A DNA stretch of 64,000 nucleotides from Streptomyces sp. AM 2-1-1. Lineage in GTDB: Bacteria > Actinomycetota > Actinomycetes > Streptomycetales > Streptomycetaceae. Shown here piece by piece: positions 56,356 through 64,000 of the stretch (the first letter of the stretch is position 1; each line of letters starts with the position of its first letter). The translations under genes and the position numbers were made by a program. Where the stretch lies: NCBI RefSeq assembly GCF_029167645.1, contig NZ_CP119147.1, positions 310,001 to 374,000 on the forward strand, in the 5' to 3' direction. Below the pieces are notes generated by a model. That model did not search any database. It saw only the letters and a program-made list of their open reading frames with translations, and had not been told where the DNA came from.

Positions 56356-57540
56356 TCACGGCCTCAGCAGGGTCTTGATCATGCCGTCGGCCTTCCTCTG
56401 GAACGTCCGGTACGCCTCCGGTCCCTCTTCCAGCGGCAGGTGGTGGGTGGCGAAGGAATCGACGCCCAGCGGATCGTCGTCGGTGAGGAGCGGCAGGAGG
56501 TCGTCGACCCACCGCTTCACGTTCGCCTGCCCCATGCGGAGCTGGATCTGCTTGTCGAACATGGTCATCAGAGGCAGCGGATCGGCGGAGCCGCCGTAGA
56601 CGCCGGACAGGGAGATCGTGCCGCCGCGGCGCACCGCGTCGATCGCCGTGTAGAGCGCGGAGAGTCGGTCGATGCCCGCCTTGTCCATCAGGCGTTCCCC
56701 GACGGGGTCCGGCATCAGCCCGACCGCCCACTGGGCCGCCTTCGCGACCGGGGCTCCGTGCGCCTCCATCCCGACGGCGTCGATGACGGCGTCCGTGCCA
56801 CGTCCGTCGGTGAGCTCGCGAATGGCGTCGCCGAGATCCTTTCCGTGACGGCGCAGGTCCAGGCACTTGGCGCCGTACGCGCTCGCCCGCTCCAGCCGGT
56901 CGGGGACCAGGTCCACGCCGATGACCAGGCCGGCCCCGCGGTGCTGGGCGATCCGGGCGGCCATCGCGCCGATCGGGCCGAGGCCGAGGACGGTCACCGT
57001 GCCGCCGGGCGGGATCGCGGCGTACTCGACGGCCTGCCAGGCGGTGGGCAACACGTCGGACAGGTAGACGAAGCGGTCGTCCGGCGGCCCCTGCGGCACC
57101 TGGATCGGCAGGCTGTTGCCGAACGGTACGCGCAGCAGCTCCGCCTGACCACCAGGGACCTGGCCGTACAGCTTCGTGTACCCGAAGAGCGAGGCTCCGG
57201 TGCCGCGCTCACGCACCTGGGTCGTCTCGCACTGGGAGTGCAGGCCCCGCTCGCACATGTAGCAGTGGCCGCACGAGACGTTGAAGGGAATCACCACGCG
57301 ATCGCCGGGGGAGAGTGCCGTCACCTCCGGACCGACCTCCTCCACGATGCCCATGGGCTCGTGGCCGAGGATGTCGCCGGGATCCAGGTAAGGCCCGAGT
57401 ACCTCGTAGAGGTGAAGGTCGGAGCCGCAGATCCCGGTCGAGGTGACCCGGACGATGATGTCGTCGGGCTGCTCGATCTTCGGATCGGGGACGGTCTCGA
57501 CCCTGACGTCCCGCTTTCCCTGATAGGTCAGTGCCCGCAT
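56356..57540 (-). CDS. Zinc-dependent alcohol/formaldehyde dehydrogenase (glutathione-independent FDH type)
   Basis: A 394-residue zinc MDR. Catalytic zinc ligands: Cys in STGICGSDLHLY (about residue 38), His in ILGHEPMGIVEEVG. Structural zinc: CGHCYMCERGLHSQC (about 92-106). Rossmann motif: VTVLGLGPIGAMAARIAQ. The long segment with GYTKLYGQVPGGQAELLRVP and KAAQWAVGLMPDPVGERLMDKAGIDR, and the ending, match the glutathione-independent formaldehyde dehydrogenase/dismutase group rather than plain ADH. It oxidises aldehydes or alcohols with NAD. ATG 57540 is followed immediately by the conserved MRALTYQGKRDVRVE. Confidence 0.92.
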   Translation of the reverse strand: MRALTYQGKRDVRVETVPDPKIEQPDDIIVRVTSTGICGSDLHLYEVLGPYLDPGDILGHEPMGIVEEVGPEVTALSPGDRVVIPFNVSCGHCYMCERGLHSQCETTQVRERGTGASLFGYTKLYGQVPGGQAELLRVPFGNSLPIQVPQGPPDDRFVYLSDVLPTAWQAVEYAAIPPGGTVTVLGLGPIGAMAARIAQHRGAGLVIGVDLVPDRLERASAYGAKCLDLRRHGKDLGDAIRELTDGRGTDAVIDAVGMEAHGAPVAKAAQWAVGLMPDPVGERLMDKAGIDRLSALYTAIDAVRRGGTISLSGVYGGSADPLPLMTMFDKQIQLRMGQANVKRWVDDLLPLLTDDDPLGVDSFATHHLPLEEGPEAYRTFQRKADGMIKTLLRP

Positions 57541-57661
57541 GGTTGTCTGCCTTTCTTCATCGTGCCCGGATGTCCCACGCGCTGCGGAGGCCGCAGCCGT
57601 CGCCCGAGGGCGTGCGGCGCGGGTGGGGTGCGTGGTCCGGGATCTGGTGGAACCGGAAGGT

Positions 57662-57850
57662 TCAGGAGTTCTTCCGCACGTCTTCCTGCGCTTCCTCGTT
57701 GGGTGTCAGCGCGTCCGCGGCTTCACCGTCTTCCCGGGACCGCTCGCCGCCGGTCACGTCGTCCGTCTCGGTGTCCTCGATCTCGTGGAGAACCTCGTCG
57801 GCGGCGCTGTCGGAGGGCTTCCCCCCGCGCTCACGGTGGATGTCGTTCAT
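57662..57850 (-). CDS. Small acidic protein, paralogue of 19474-19680
   Basis: A 62-residue acidic protein (MNDIHRERGGKPSDSAADEV) ending EDGEAADALTPNEEAQEDVRKNS. GAGGAG sits 6 bp before ATG 57850. The block GEAADALTPN is shared word for word with the protein at 19.5 kb, and the spacing of AADE, the acidic middle and the tail is the same. It is predicted disordered. The function is unknown. It lies 121 bp upstream of the dehydrogenase start and on the same strand, so they may be co-transcribed. Confidence 0.8.
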   Translation of the reverse strand: MNDIHRERGGKPSDSAADEVLHEIEDTETDDVTGGERSREDGEAADALTPNEEAQEDVRKNS

Positions 57851-58682
57851 GTCTCTCCTCGTTGGTACGGGGCCGGCTGTGCCCGCGGAACGCAGTGCCG
57901 CCCCTCTCCGCCATCGGTACGGTGCAACAACCCAGTGCGGCGGCCCTCTCCTCCTTCCTCGGCGACGAGCGGCCGTGGACGCCTTCTCGCAGCGGGTGCC
58001 GGCGCCAGGCTTACGCGCCTTTGCCGGCGATCTTTCGCCTACCCGATGGTCAGGAGCTACTCTCCCGACCACGCTTTTTCTGTGGCGGGTAGCCCGAGCA
58101 GGGTGGCCTCGGGTGGTGGTGACCACTCCCCGACGCGGGGTGATCGCCCGCGTGGAGAGCACGCGGGTCCCCCCGGGGGGGCGCCCACCCGCCTAGATGC
58201 AGTGACGCGATTGCCCCGCGACCCACGCGTACGGTGCCCGGGTCCGGCGCGTACGGTGGCCAGGTCCGGTCCGCACCTCCGCAGCGGGTTGCCCGGGTCC
58301 GGCCGGCACCTCCGCAGACGGTGGTGGCCCCGCAGCGGCCGGCGATGCGGTCGCCGCTTCTTTCGGAGCGCGCCGCCGCCACGTGCGGCCGGGGATTCGG
58401 CGACCGGACCGGCGTGGTCGAGGAGCGCGCGCAGCAATGTCGACATGACGATCTGTCGTCGCCGGAGTGGGGCGATTCCCGCCGATGCCCGGTCCCAGAG
58501 CCGCCGACCCGGTGGCGCGCGTGGCGCGGCCACCACTGGGTCGCCTCCCCTGGGTGTCCGAAGGGCGGGGTCGGCCGGTCACCGTCCCCGCACGCGGGGT
58601 CACCGGCGGAGTCGGGATCGCCCCTGCGCCGGGCCTTCCGTGCGTCGCTGCGTTCCGCGCCACCCGGCGGTTCCTCCGACTG
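57851..58682. other. Intergenic region at the edge of the NRPS operon
   Basis: 832 bp without a supported gene. Open frames on both strands are Arg/Pro-rich shadows. It contains direct repeats at 58226-58317 (separate entry). A GC-poorer patch (CCACGCTTTTTCTG) lies near 58070. Confidence 0.5.
58226..58317. repeat. Interleaved direct repeats
   Basis: CGCGTACGGTG at 58226-58236 and 58248-58258; TGCCCGGGTCCGGC at 58235-58248 and 58290-58303; GCACCTCCGCAG at 58273-58284 and 58306-58317. They are imperfect copies of one or two short units, non-coding as far as can be seen. Confidence 0.6.
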
Positions 58683-58883
58683 CTACCAACGGCGGCGCTG
58701 GGTAGGCGGGTTGAGCTTTGCAGCGAGCGCCGAGAGGAAGGTCGGGAGCTTGTCGACCATGGCCCTGGGGACCGGCGTGGTCTGCACGGTTCCCGTCCTC
58801 ACATCCTGGACGACGAGTGCGTAGGTGCCGTTCTCCTCGACGAGTTCGGCGGCGAAGAGCAGTGTCTGCGTGGCGGTGTCCAT
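58683..58883 (-). CDS. Uncharacterised 66-residue protein, last gene of the NRPS operon
   Basis: A 66-residue protein, MDTATQTLLFAAELVEENGT, then YALVVQDVRTGTVQTTPVPRAMVDKLPTFLSAL and a basic end. Its start overlaps the SRPBCC stop by one base (TGATG at 58881-58885), so it is translationally coupled and almost certainly real. The N-terminal half suggests a small beta hairpin sheet and the second half a helix. I do not recognise the family. Its constant linkage to the SRPBCC/P450/MbtH/NRPS genes is worth testing. Confidence 0.7.
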   Translation of the reverse strand: MDTATQTLLFAAELVEENGTYALVVQDVRTGTVQTTPVPRAMVDKLPTFLSALAAKLNPPTQRRRW

Positions 58884-59641
58884 CAGATCTCCTGAGCTGG
58901 TGTGTCATTGAGCCAGGCGGTCCACGCCTTGGTGGCCTGTTGCTCGTCGATAGGTGTGGCGAACACGTGGTGGCCGAGCCACAACGGCACGTTCCAGGTG
59001 CTGCCGTTGAAGAACCGGTAGAGGGCGTCCGGGCCTCGCAGACCGACGAAGTCGGCGCTGAGCCAGTCGACGACCACCTCGACGGGTTCGTGGTCCGGGC
59101 CGGGGGCGAGGAGGATGAACCGGTCACCGACGGCCGCGTCCTCGGCCAGGCCGAGACGTCGGCGCAGAGCGGCGAAGTCGGCCGGGTCGGCGGTGGGATC
59201 GGGGCGCTGGGACCGGACGTAGACGGCGGGGCGTCCGGCGAAGTGCCGGAGGTACTCGGCGAGGGCGTGCTGGTGGAAGTCCACGTACTTCTCGGCGACG
59301 TCCGTCTTGGCGTCCCAGTTCCAGGCGTCGTCGACGACGCCCGTGTGCACCCAGTGGATTCCCATCCGCAGGTGGCTCGTGCCGCCGTCGGCCGGCTCGA
59401 TGCGGTAGCTGAGGGTGTTGGAGAACCCGCCGTCCTGGGTCGCCCGGACGGCGAAGTGGTGCGGCGGCTCCCACGCCACGACCGTGGCATCTCCCCGGGT
59501 CGCCTTTCCGCCGACGCGGGGCTCGATCTCCATCGGATAGAGCCAGCCCAGGTTTCCGGCGCCGGTGGCCACCGCGTCCCAGACCTGCTCGGGCGTGACG
59601 GGCAGGTCCTGCTCCCGGCGGACCTCGAACTCACGGGCCAT
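58883..59641 (-). CDS. SRPBCC/AHSA1-type protein in the NRPS operon
   Basis: A 252-residue protein. The first 150 residues are an SRPBCC (AHSA1-like) domain: FEVRREQDLPVTPEQVWDAVATGAGNLGWLYPMEIEPRVGGKATRGDATVVAWEPPHHFAVRATQDGGFSNTLSYRIEPADGGTSHLRMGIHWVHTG. The C-terminal 90 residues (FILLAPGPDHEPVEVVVDWLSADFVGLRGPDALYRFFNGSTWNVPLWLGHHVF) look like a second, degenerate copy or an extension. ATG 59641, 26 bp after the P450 stop. In biosynthetic operons such folds can act as cyclases, ligand carriers or self-resistance proteins; which applies here is unknown. Confidence 0.85.
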   Translation of the reverse strand: MAREFEVRREQDLPVTPEQVWDAVATGAGNLGWLYPMEIEPRVGGKATRGDATVVAWEPPHHFAVRATQDGGFSNTLSYRIEPADGGTSHLRMGIHWVHTGVVDDAWNWDAKTDVAEKYVDFHQHALAEYLRHFAGRPAVYVRSQRPDPTADPADFAALRRRLGLAEDAAVGDRFILLAPGPDHEPVEVVVDWLSADFVGLRGPDALYRFFNGSTWNVPLWLGHHVFATPIDEQQATKAWTAWLNDTPAQEI

Positions 59642-59667
59642 GGTCGGTACTGCTCCTTCGTCGCCGT

Positions 59668-60981
59668 TCACGGTCGGTGGATGAGGGGGAGGGCGGTCAG
59701 CCGGCGCTGCAGCGGGTTGTCCCGCCAGTCCAGCGCCGCCCCTTCGGCCAGGCGCAGCCCGGGCAGCCGGCGCACCAGGGTGGCGATGGCCACCTCCGCC
59801 TGGAGCTTGGCCAGGGGGCCGCCGAGGCAGAAGTGCGGACCGTGGCCGAAGCTCAGGTGGCGGTTGCCGGGGCGGGAGAGGTCGAGCCGGTCGGGGTCCT
59901 CGAAACGCTCGGGATCGCGGTTGGTCGCGCCGAGGAAGAGGTACACCAACTCGCCCTCCCTCAGCGTCCGTCCGCCGATCTCCAGGTCCTGCGCCACCAC
60001 CCGGACGATCGCCTGGGTCACCGTGTCGTAGCGGGCCAGTTCCTCGACCGCGCTCCGGATCAGGTCCGGGTCCGCGCGCAGCCTGGCCAGTTGGTCGGGG
60101 TTGCGCAGGAGGGCCAGCATGCCGTTGCCGATGAGGTGGGTGGTGGTCTCGTCCCCGGCGGTGATCAGGACGAAGCAGGTGGAGAGCAGTTCGGAGTCGG
60201 TGAGCCGGTCGTCCCGGCTCTGGGTGGCGACCAGGGCGCTGATCAGGTCGTCGCCCGGCTCCCGCCGGCGCTGCCGGATGAGCCCGGACAGGTACTCCTC
60301 GTATCGGTCGATCGCCGCCTCGGACTTGTCGATGTCCTCGCTGAGCCTGCCGAAACGGTGGAACCAACTCTTGACCCGGGGCCGGTCCTCGTCGGGGATG
60401 CCGAAGAGTTCGCAGACGACGGACATCGGCAGGGGCGAGGCGACCGCCTCGATCAGGTCCATGGCCGGACCGGCCGCGACCGCCTCGTCGACGAGCCGGT
60501 CGACGATCCGCTGTACGCCCTCGCGCAGCGCCTCGACGCGCCGGGCGGTGAACGCCTTGTTGGCCAGTTTGCGCAGCCGGGCGTGGTCCGGCGGATCGGT
60601 GTTGCTCATCACCCGGCCCAGTCGCTCGGTGAGCCGGCTGAGGGCCTTGAGGTCGCCGCCGAGCGAACTGTAGGCGCGGGTCATCCTGTCCCGGTCGTTG
60701 GACAGCCGGAGGTCGCCGAGGGCCGCCTCGACATCGGCGTGGCGGGTGAGATACCAGATGCCCTCGGGGCTGCGGTGGACCGGATCGTCGCGCCGCATGC
60801 GGGCGTACAGCGGATACGGGTCCCGCCGGGCTCCGGCTGTGAACAGGGCCGCGGCGAGGCCGCCGGAGCGGCCGGAGCCGGCGACGGGATCGCGGGGCTG
60901 GGCGGGGCATACGGCGGGGCCGTCGGGCCGGGCGGGGCCCGCGGTTCCGCGGGCCCCGTTCACGGTATCGGTGGAGGTCAT
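59668..60981 (-). CDS. Cytochrome P450
   Basis: A 437-residue bacterial class I P450 with a 45-residue Gly/Pro-rich N-terminus. I-helix LITAGDETTTHLIGNGM (about 245-262, the 'AGxET' oxygen-activation motif with the acid-alcohol pair), ExxR in AVEELARYD, and haem-binding loop LSFGHGPHFCLGGPLAKLQAEVA (Cys about residue 380). It is in an operon 12 bp after the MbtH gene. It most likely hydroxylates the NRPS product or a carrier-bound amino acid, using ferredoxin partners encoded elsewhere. Confidence 0.94.
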   Translation of the reverse strand: MTSTDTVNGARGTAGPARPDGPAVCPAQPRDPVAGSGRSGGLAAALFTAGARRDPYPLYARMRRDDPVHRSPEGIWYLTRHADVEAALGDLRLSNDRDRMTRAYSSLGGDLKALSRLTERLGRVMSNTDPPDHARLRKLANKAFTARRVEALREGVQRIVDRLVDEAVAAGPAMDLIEAVASPLPMSVVCELFGIPDEDRPRVKSWFHRFGRLSEDIDKSEAAIDRYEEYLSGLIRQRRREPGDDLISALVATQSRDDRLTDSELLSTCFVLITAGDETTTHLIGNGMLALLRNPDQLARLRADPDLIRSAVEELARYDTVTQAIVRVVAQDLEIGGRTLREGELVYLFLGATNRDPERFEDPDRLDLSRPGNRHLSFGHGPHFCLGGPLAKLQAEVAIATLVRRLPGLRLAEGAALDWRDNPLQRRLTALPLIHRP

Positions 60982-60993
60982 GTCGGGTCCCCG

Positions 60994-61209
60994 TTACCGC
61001 GGGGTGTCCATGGCGTCGGCGAGGCTCCTGGGCCGCATGTCGGTCCAGGACTCCTCGACGTGGGCCAGGCAGGCGGCGTGGGTGTCGGGACCGTGGGTGA
61101 TGGTCCAGCCGGCCGGGACGTCCGCGAACTGCGGCCAGAGCGAGTGCTGGTTCTCGTCGTTGACGAGGACGAGGAAGGTGCCGTCCTGGTCGTCGAAGGG
61201 GTTGGTCAT
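60994..61209 (-). CDS. MbtH-like protein
   Basis: A 71-residue MbtH family chaperone/activator of adenylation domains: [61 protein letters not shown]. This carries the conserved N-E-(E/N)-x-Q-x-S-L-W-P, the PAGW and the WTDMRP signature residues. It starts 3 bp after the NRPS stop and is part of the same operon. It is needed for folding or activity of the neighbouring A domain. Confidence 0.97.
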   Translation of the reverse strand: MTNPFDDQDGTFLVLVNDENQHSLWPQFADVPAGWTITHGPDTHAACLAHVEESWTDMRPRSLADAMDTPR

Positions 61210-61212
61210 GTG

Positions 61213-64000
61213 TCAGTCCTCCTGAGGGGAAAGGGTGGTGGCCCCGGCTTCTCCGGCGGCCACGGTCTCTGCGCCGGTCCTGTCGGCTCCGCCGGTCCTG
61301 TCGGCACCGCCGGTCCTGTCGGCACCGCCGGTCCCGTCGGCTCCGGTGGCCCCGGCGATCCTGGCGGCCAGGATCGGTCCGATCTGGGCCAGTGATCCCG
61401 CCCGGGTCATCTGGTCGTGCCGGGTGGTGATCTCGTGCGATTCGATGGCGCCCGCGATGTACGGGCGCCAGACCTCCGGGCCGGCGTCGTCGTCGCCCCG
61501 GCCGATCGTGGAGTTGAAGAGCAGCAGGTCCCCCTCGTACCTGCCGGGTACGAAGTCGACCGCCAGCTTCGCGTTGTTGATCATGATCTGGACGATCACT
61601 TCGACCTGCCGCTCGTTCAGCCCGGCCAGGGCGCTGCCCCGCCGGTTCAGCACCTCGGCGACCTCCGCGTAGGTGATCTCCCGGTCGCCCAGCTCGTCGG
61701 GGTCGACGTCGAGCACGCCGACGAGCACGTCCCGCACGGTGGGTACCGGCTCCTCCTCGAACCGCACGTCCTTCACCGGGTACGCGTCGAGGATCGCCAG
61801 CAGCGCGGTCCGCTCGCCGCGCGCCTGGAGTTCGCAGGCGAGCGCGTGCGCGATCAGCCCGCCCGCGGACCAGCCGAGGAGCAGGTACGGCCCCTGCGGC
61901 TGGATCTTCTGCACGTGGTCGGCGTAGTCGGACGCCATTTCCTCGTAGGAGGTGGGCAGTGGCTCCGGCCGACCGAGGCCGCGCGCCTGGAGCGCGTAGA
62001 CCGGGTGCTGCGGGCCGAGGTGGTTCAGCAGCCCGCTGTAGGACCAGCTGATGCCGCCGCCGGGGTGGACGCAGAAGAGCGCTGGTGCTGTCCCGGTAGA
62101 GCGCAGGGGCAGCAGCACGTCCAGTGCGTCGTCCGGATCGTTCATGGCCAGGCGTTCGGTGAGCCCGGCCACCGTCGGCGCCTCGAAGAGCAGGCGCAGA
62201 CCGAGTTCAAGTCCGAGGGTCTCGCGGATCCGGGAGGCCAATCGGGTCGCGAGCAGTGAGTGGCCGCCCAGGTCGAAGAAGCCGTCGTCGATGCTGACGT
62301 GCTCCCGGCCGAGGACTTCGGCGAAGAGGCCGCACAGCAGTTGCTCCTGCGGCGTCCGGGGGCCGCGACCGGAGTCCGAGGCCGCCCCGTAGTCGGGGGC
62401 GGGCAGAGCGGCCCGGTCGAGCTTGCCGTTGGCCGTCAGCGGCAGCGCCCGCACGGTGACGAAGGCCGCCGGCACCATGTAGTCCGGGAGCTCTCGGCGC
62501 AGTCGGCCGGAGAGCTCAGCCGTCTCGGGGCCGCCCTCGGGTGCGGGCACCAGATAGGCGACCAGCCGCTTGTCCCCCGGCCTGTCCTCACGGGCGACGA
62601 CCGCTGCCTGAGCGATGCCGGCGCAGCTCGCCAGGACCGCCTCGATCTCCCCGGGCTCGATCCGCAGGCCCCGCAGTTTGACCTGGTGGTCGACGCGTCC
62701 GGCGAAGTCCAGCGTGCCGTCTCCGCGCCACCGGGCGAGGTCGCCGGTGCGGTACATACGGCTCCCGGCCGAGCCGTACGGGTCGGCGGTGAAGCGCTCG
62801 GCCGTGAGCCCGGGGCGGCCCCAGTAACCGCGGGCCACGCCCGTACCCGCGAGGTACAGCTCACCGACCGTGCCCGTCGGCACCGGACGCAGCCGGTCGT
62901 CGAGCACGTAGGCACGCATGTTCGCCATCGGCGTGCCGATCGGCACGGTCGCGGCGTTCTCGGGGAGGTCGCGCACCGGATGGCAGGTGGCCAGGGTGGT
63001 GGCCTCGGTGGGGCCGTAGCCGTTGACCACCTCGATGCCGGGGCAGGCCGCGAGCACCCGGGCGGCGGCGGCCGGCGACACCACGTCGCCGCCGGTCCAC
63101 ACCTCGCGCACCCCGGCGAGCAGGCCCGGGCGCTCCTCGGCGACCAGCCGGAACAGTCCGGCGGTCAGCCACAGCCCCGTCACCCCGTGCGTGGTGACGG
63201 TGTGCTGGAGCAGGTCGAGGTCGAGCCGCTCGGGGGGTGCGACGACGATCCGGCAGCCGTTGAGCAGCGGGACCCACAGTTCGTACGTCGAGAGGTCGAA
63301 GGCGGTCGGCGAGTGCAGCAGCACCCGCTCGTGTCCGCCCCCGCGCCACTCGGGGGTCAGCGCGAGGCCCGCCACGTCCCGGTGGGTGACGGCCACGCCC
63401 TTGGGGCGCCCGGTCGAACCGGAGGTGTACATGATGTACGCCAACTGGTCCTCACGGCACGGCACCGCGGTGCTGAGCGGATCGGACTCCCCGGCCTGGG
63501 CGAGGGCGGTGAGCACCTCCTCGGTCAGCACGACGGCCGCCCCGCTCTCCCGCAGGATCAGATCGATCCGGGAGGAGGGGAAGCGCGGGTCCAGGGGTAC
63601 GTAGGCGCCGCCGGCCTTGATGATCGCCAGGATCGCCACGACGAGCTCCGCCGAGCGGTCCAGCAGGACCGCGACCGGTGTCTCCGGCCGCACGCCTTGG
63701 CGGATCAGCGCGCTCGCCAGGCGGTCGGCCCGCAGGTCGAGTTCCGCGTAGGTCAGCTCGGTGCCGCCCGCGACGACCGCCACCGCGTCAGGGGTGGCCC
63801 GCGCCCGGCGGGCGAAGAGCGCCGGCAGCGCGGCCGACGGCAGCTCCGCGGCCGTGTCGTTGACCTCGTACAGCAGCCGGTGGCGTTCCTCGTCGGACAA
63901 GAGGTCGATCCGGCTGATCGGCCGCTCCGGGTCGGCGGCGGCCGCGCGCAGCAGGCGGGCCCAGCGCTCGAACAGCAGCTCCACGGTGGACGCGTCGAAG
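61213..64000 (-). CDS. Non-ribosomal peptide synthetase, terminal module (partial, N-terminus outside window)
   Basis: Visible 929 codons: the end of a condensation domain ([12 protein letters not shown]), an adenylation domain with [21 protein letters not shown] (A3), [51 protein letters not shown] (A7-A8) and LTANGKLDR (A10). A carrier domain follows with [14 protein letters not shown], then a type I thioesterase with [13 protein letters not shown] (Ser near 61868 on the minus strand), Asp in [11 protein letters not shown] and His in TTRHDQMTR. It is the chain-terminating module that releases the peptide by hydrolysis or cyclisation. Aligning to the GrsA pocket I read D-L-Y-W-W-G-G-T-L-K. 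The TE ends in a repetitive tail (61273-61344). The frame is open at the right edge. Confidence 0.95.
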   Translation of the reverse strand, partial: FDASTVELLFERWARLLRAAAADPERPISRIDLLSDEERHRLLYEVNDTAAELPSAALPALFARRARATPDAVAVVAGGTELTYAELDLRADRLASALIRQGVRPETPVAVLLDRSAELVVAILAIIKAGGAYVPLDPRFPSSRIDLILRESGAAVVLTEEVLTALAQAGESDPLSTAVPCREDQLAYIMYTSGSTGRPKGVAVTHRDVAGLALTPEWRGGGHERVLLHSPTAFDLSTYELWVPLLNGCRIVVAPPERLDLDLLQHTVTTHGVTGLWLTAGLFRLVAEERPGLLAGVREVWTGGDVVSPAAAARVLAACPGIEVVNGYGPTEATTLATCHPVRDLPENAATVPIGTPMANMRAYVLDDRLRPVPTGTVGELYLAGTGVARGYWGRPGLTAERFTADPYGSAGSRMYRTGDLARWRGDGTLDFAGRVDHQVKLRGLRIEPGEIEAVLASCAGIAQAAVVAREDRPGDKRLVAYLVPAPEGGPETAELSGRLRRELPDYMVPAAFVTVRALPLTANGKLDRAALPAPDYGAASDSGRGPRTPQEQLLCGLFAEVLGREHVSIDDGFFDLGGHSLLATRLASRIRETLGLELGLRLLFEAPTVAGLTERLAMNDPDDALDVLLPLRSTGTAPALFCVHPGGGISWSYSGLLNHLGPQHPVYALQARGLGRPEPLPTSYEEMASDYADHVQKIQPQGPYLLLGWSAGGLIAHALACELQARGERTALLAILDAYPVKDVRFEEEPVPTVRDVLVGVLDVDPDELGDREITYAEVAEVLNRRGSALAGLNERQVEVIVQIMINNAKLAVDFVPGRYEGDLLLFNSTIGRGDDDAGPEVWRPYIAGAIESHEITTRHDQMTRAGSLAQIGPILAARIAGATGADGTGGADRTGGADRTGGADRTGAETVAAGEAGATTLSPQED
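61273..61344. repeat. Four tandem 18-bp repeats in the NRPS 3' end
   Basis: Four copies of the 18-bp unit GCCGGTCCTGTCGGCNCC (61273-61290, 61291-61308, 61309-61326, 61327-61344), differing at one or two positions. Read on the minus strand they give a tandem Thr-Gly-Gly-Ala-Asp-Arg repeat after the thioesterase domain, in a flexible C-terminal tail. Confidence 0.85.

Noticed and set aside
1..64000. tRNA, rRNA, CRISPR, insertion sequences, attachment sites
   Set aside because: No cloverleaf, tRNA T-loop motif, regular spacer array, transposase motif or flanking target duplication was seen.

Overview
The window is high-GC actinobacterial DNA, most likely from a Streptomyces chromosome. Signs are GC-rich third codon positions, many GTG starts, tight GTGA stop/start overlaps, and families typical of streptomycetes (DUF2945/DUF3140, DUF5709, DUF6296, DUF6357, SpoIIE-ATPase proteins, XRE-cupin regulators). 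No rRNA, tRNA, CRISPR array or insertion sequence was recognised.

Left part (1-17 kb): the N-terminal two thirds of a cysteine-type formate dehydrogenase; a run of small stress-type genes (DUF2945, DUF3140, flavodoxin-like reductase, plasmid-stabilisation-like, DUF5709, isochorismatase-like hydrolase, SRPBCC, phytoene-desaturase-like oxidoreductase); two small reverse-strand genes, one followed by an interrupted reading frame; a MacB/FtsX-type ABC exporter pair; and a GAF-SpoIIE-ATPase protein whose phosphatase domain has lost key metal-binding aspartates.

Middle part (17-38 kb): mostly redox genes paired with their own regulators, with readable operators. These are MarR/zinc-free oxidoreductase, TetR/SRPBCC/DUF4166, MerR/metallo-beta-lactamase and LysR/NADP oxidoreductase. 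There is also a coupled three-gene operon (HemK2-type methyltransferase, CDGSH iron-sulfur protein, haem-oxygenase-like protein), a frameshifted PLP decarboxylase behind its XRE-cupin regulator, decayed remains of an FAD monooxygenase, an unusual array of three tandem palindromes, an MFS exporter, a Rieske-DUF2231 membrane protein, an UlaG-like hydrolase, a LysE exporter and a DUF6357 protein.

Right part (39-56 kb): carbon catabolism. It holds an orphan solute-binding lipoprotein, a Tat-exported GH3 glycosidase, an alpha-L-rhamnosidase with its ABC importer under divergent tandem LacI regulators, and a gentisate-pathway operon (3-hydroxybenzoate 6-hydroxylase type, gentisate dioxygenase, FAH-type hydrolase, MarR) behind a 33-bp perfect palindrome.

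Far right (56-64 kb): a zinc alcohol/formaldehyde dehydrogenase, a small acidic protein paralogous to one at 19.5 kb, and the end of a secondary-metabolite cluster. That cluster is the terminal A-T-TE part of an NRPS followed in one operon by MbtH, a cytochrome P450, an SRPBCC protein and an uncharacterised 66-residue protein. The NRPS runs off the right edge.

Starts were chosen from visible Shine-Dalgarno sequences or operon overlaps. Functions rest on remembered family motifs; no database search was run.
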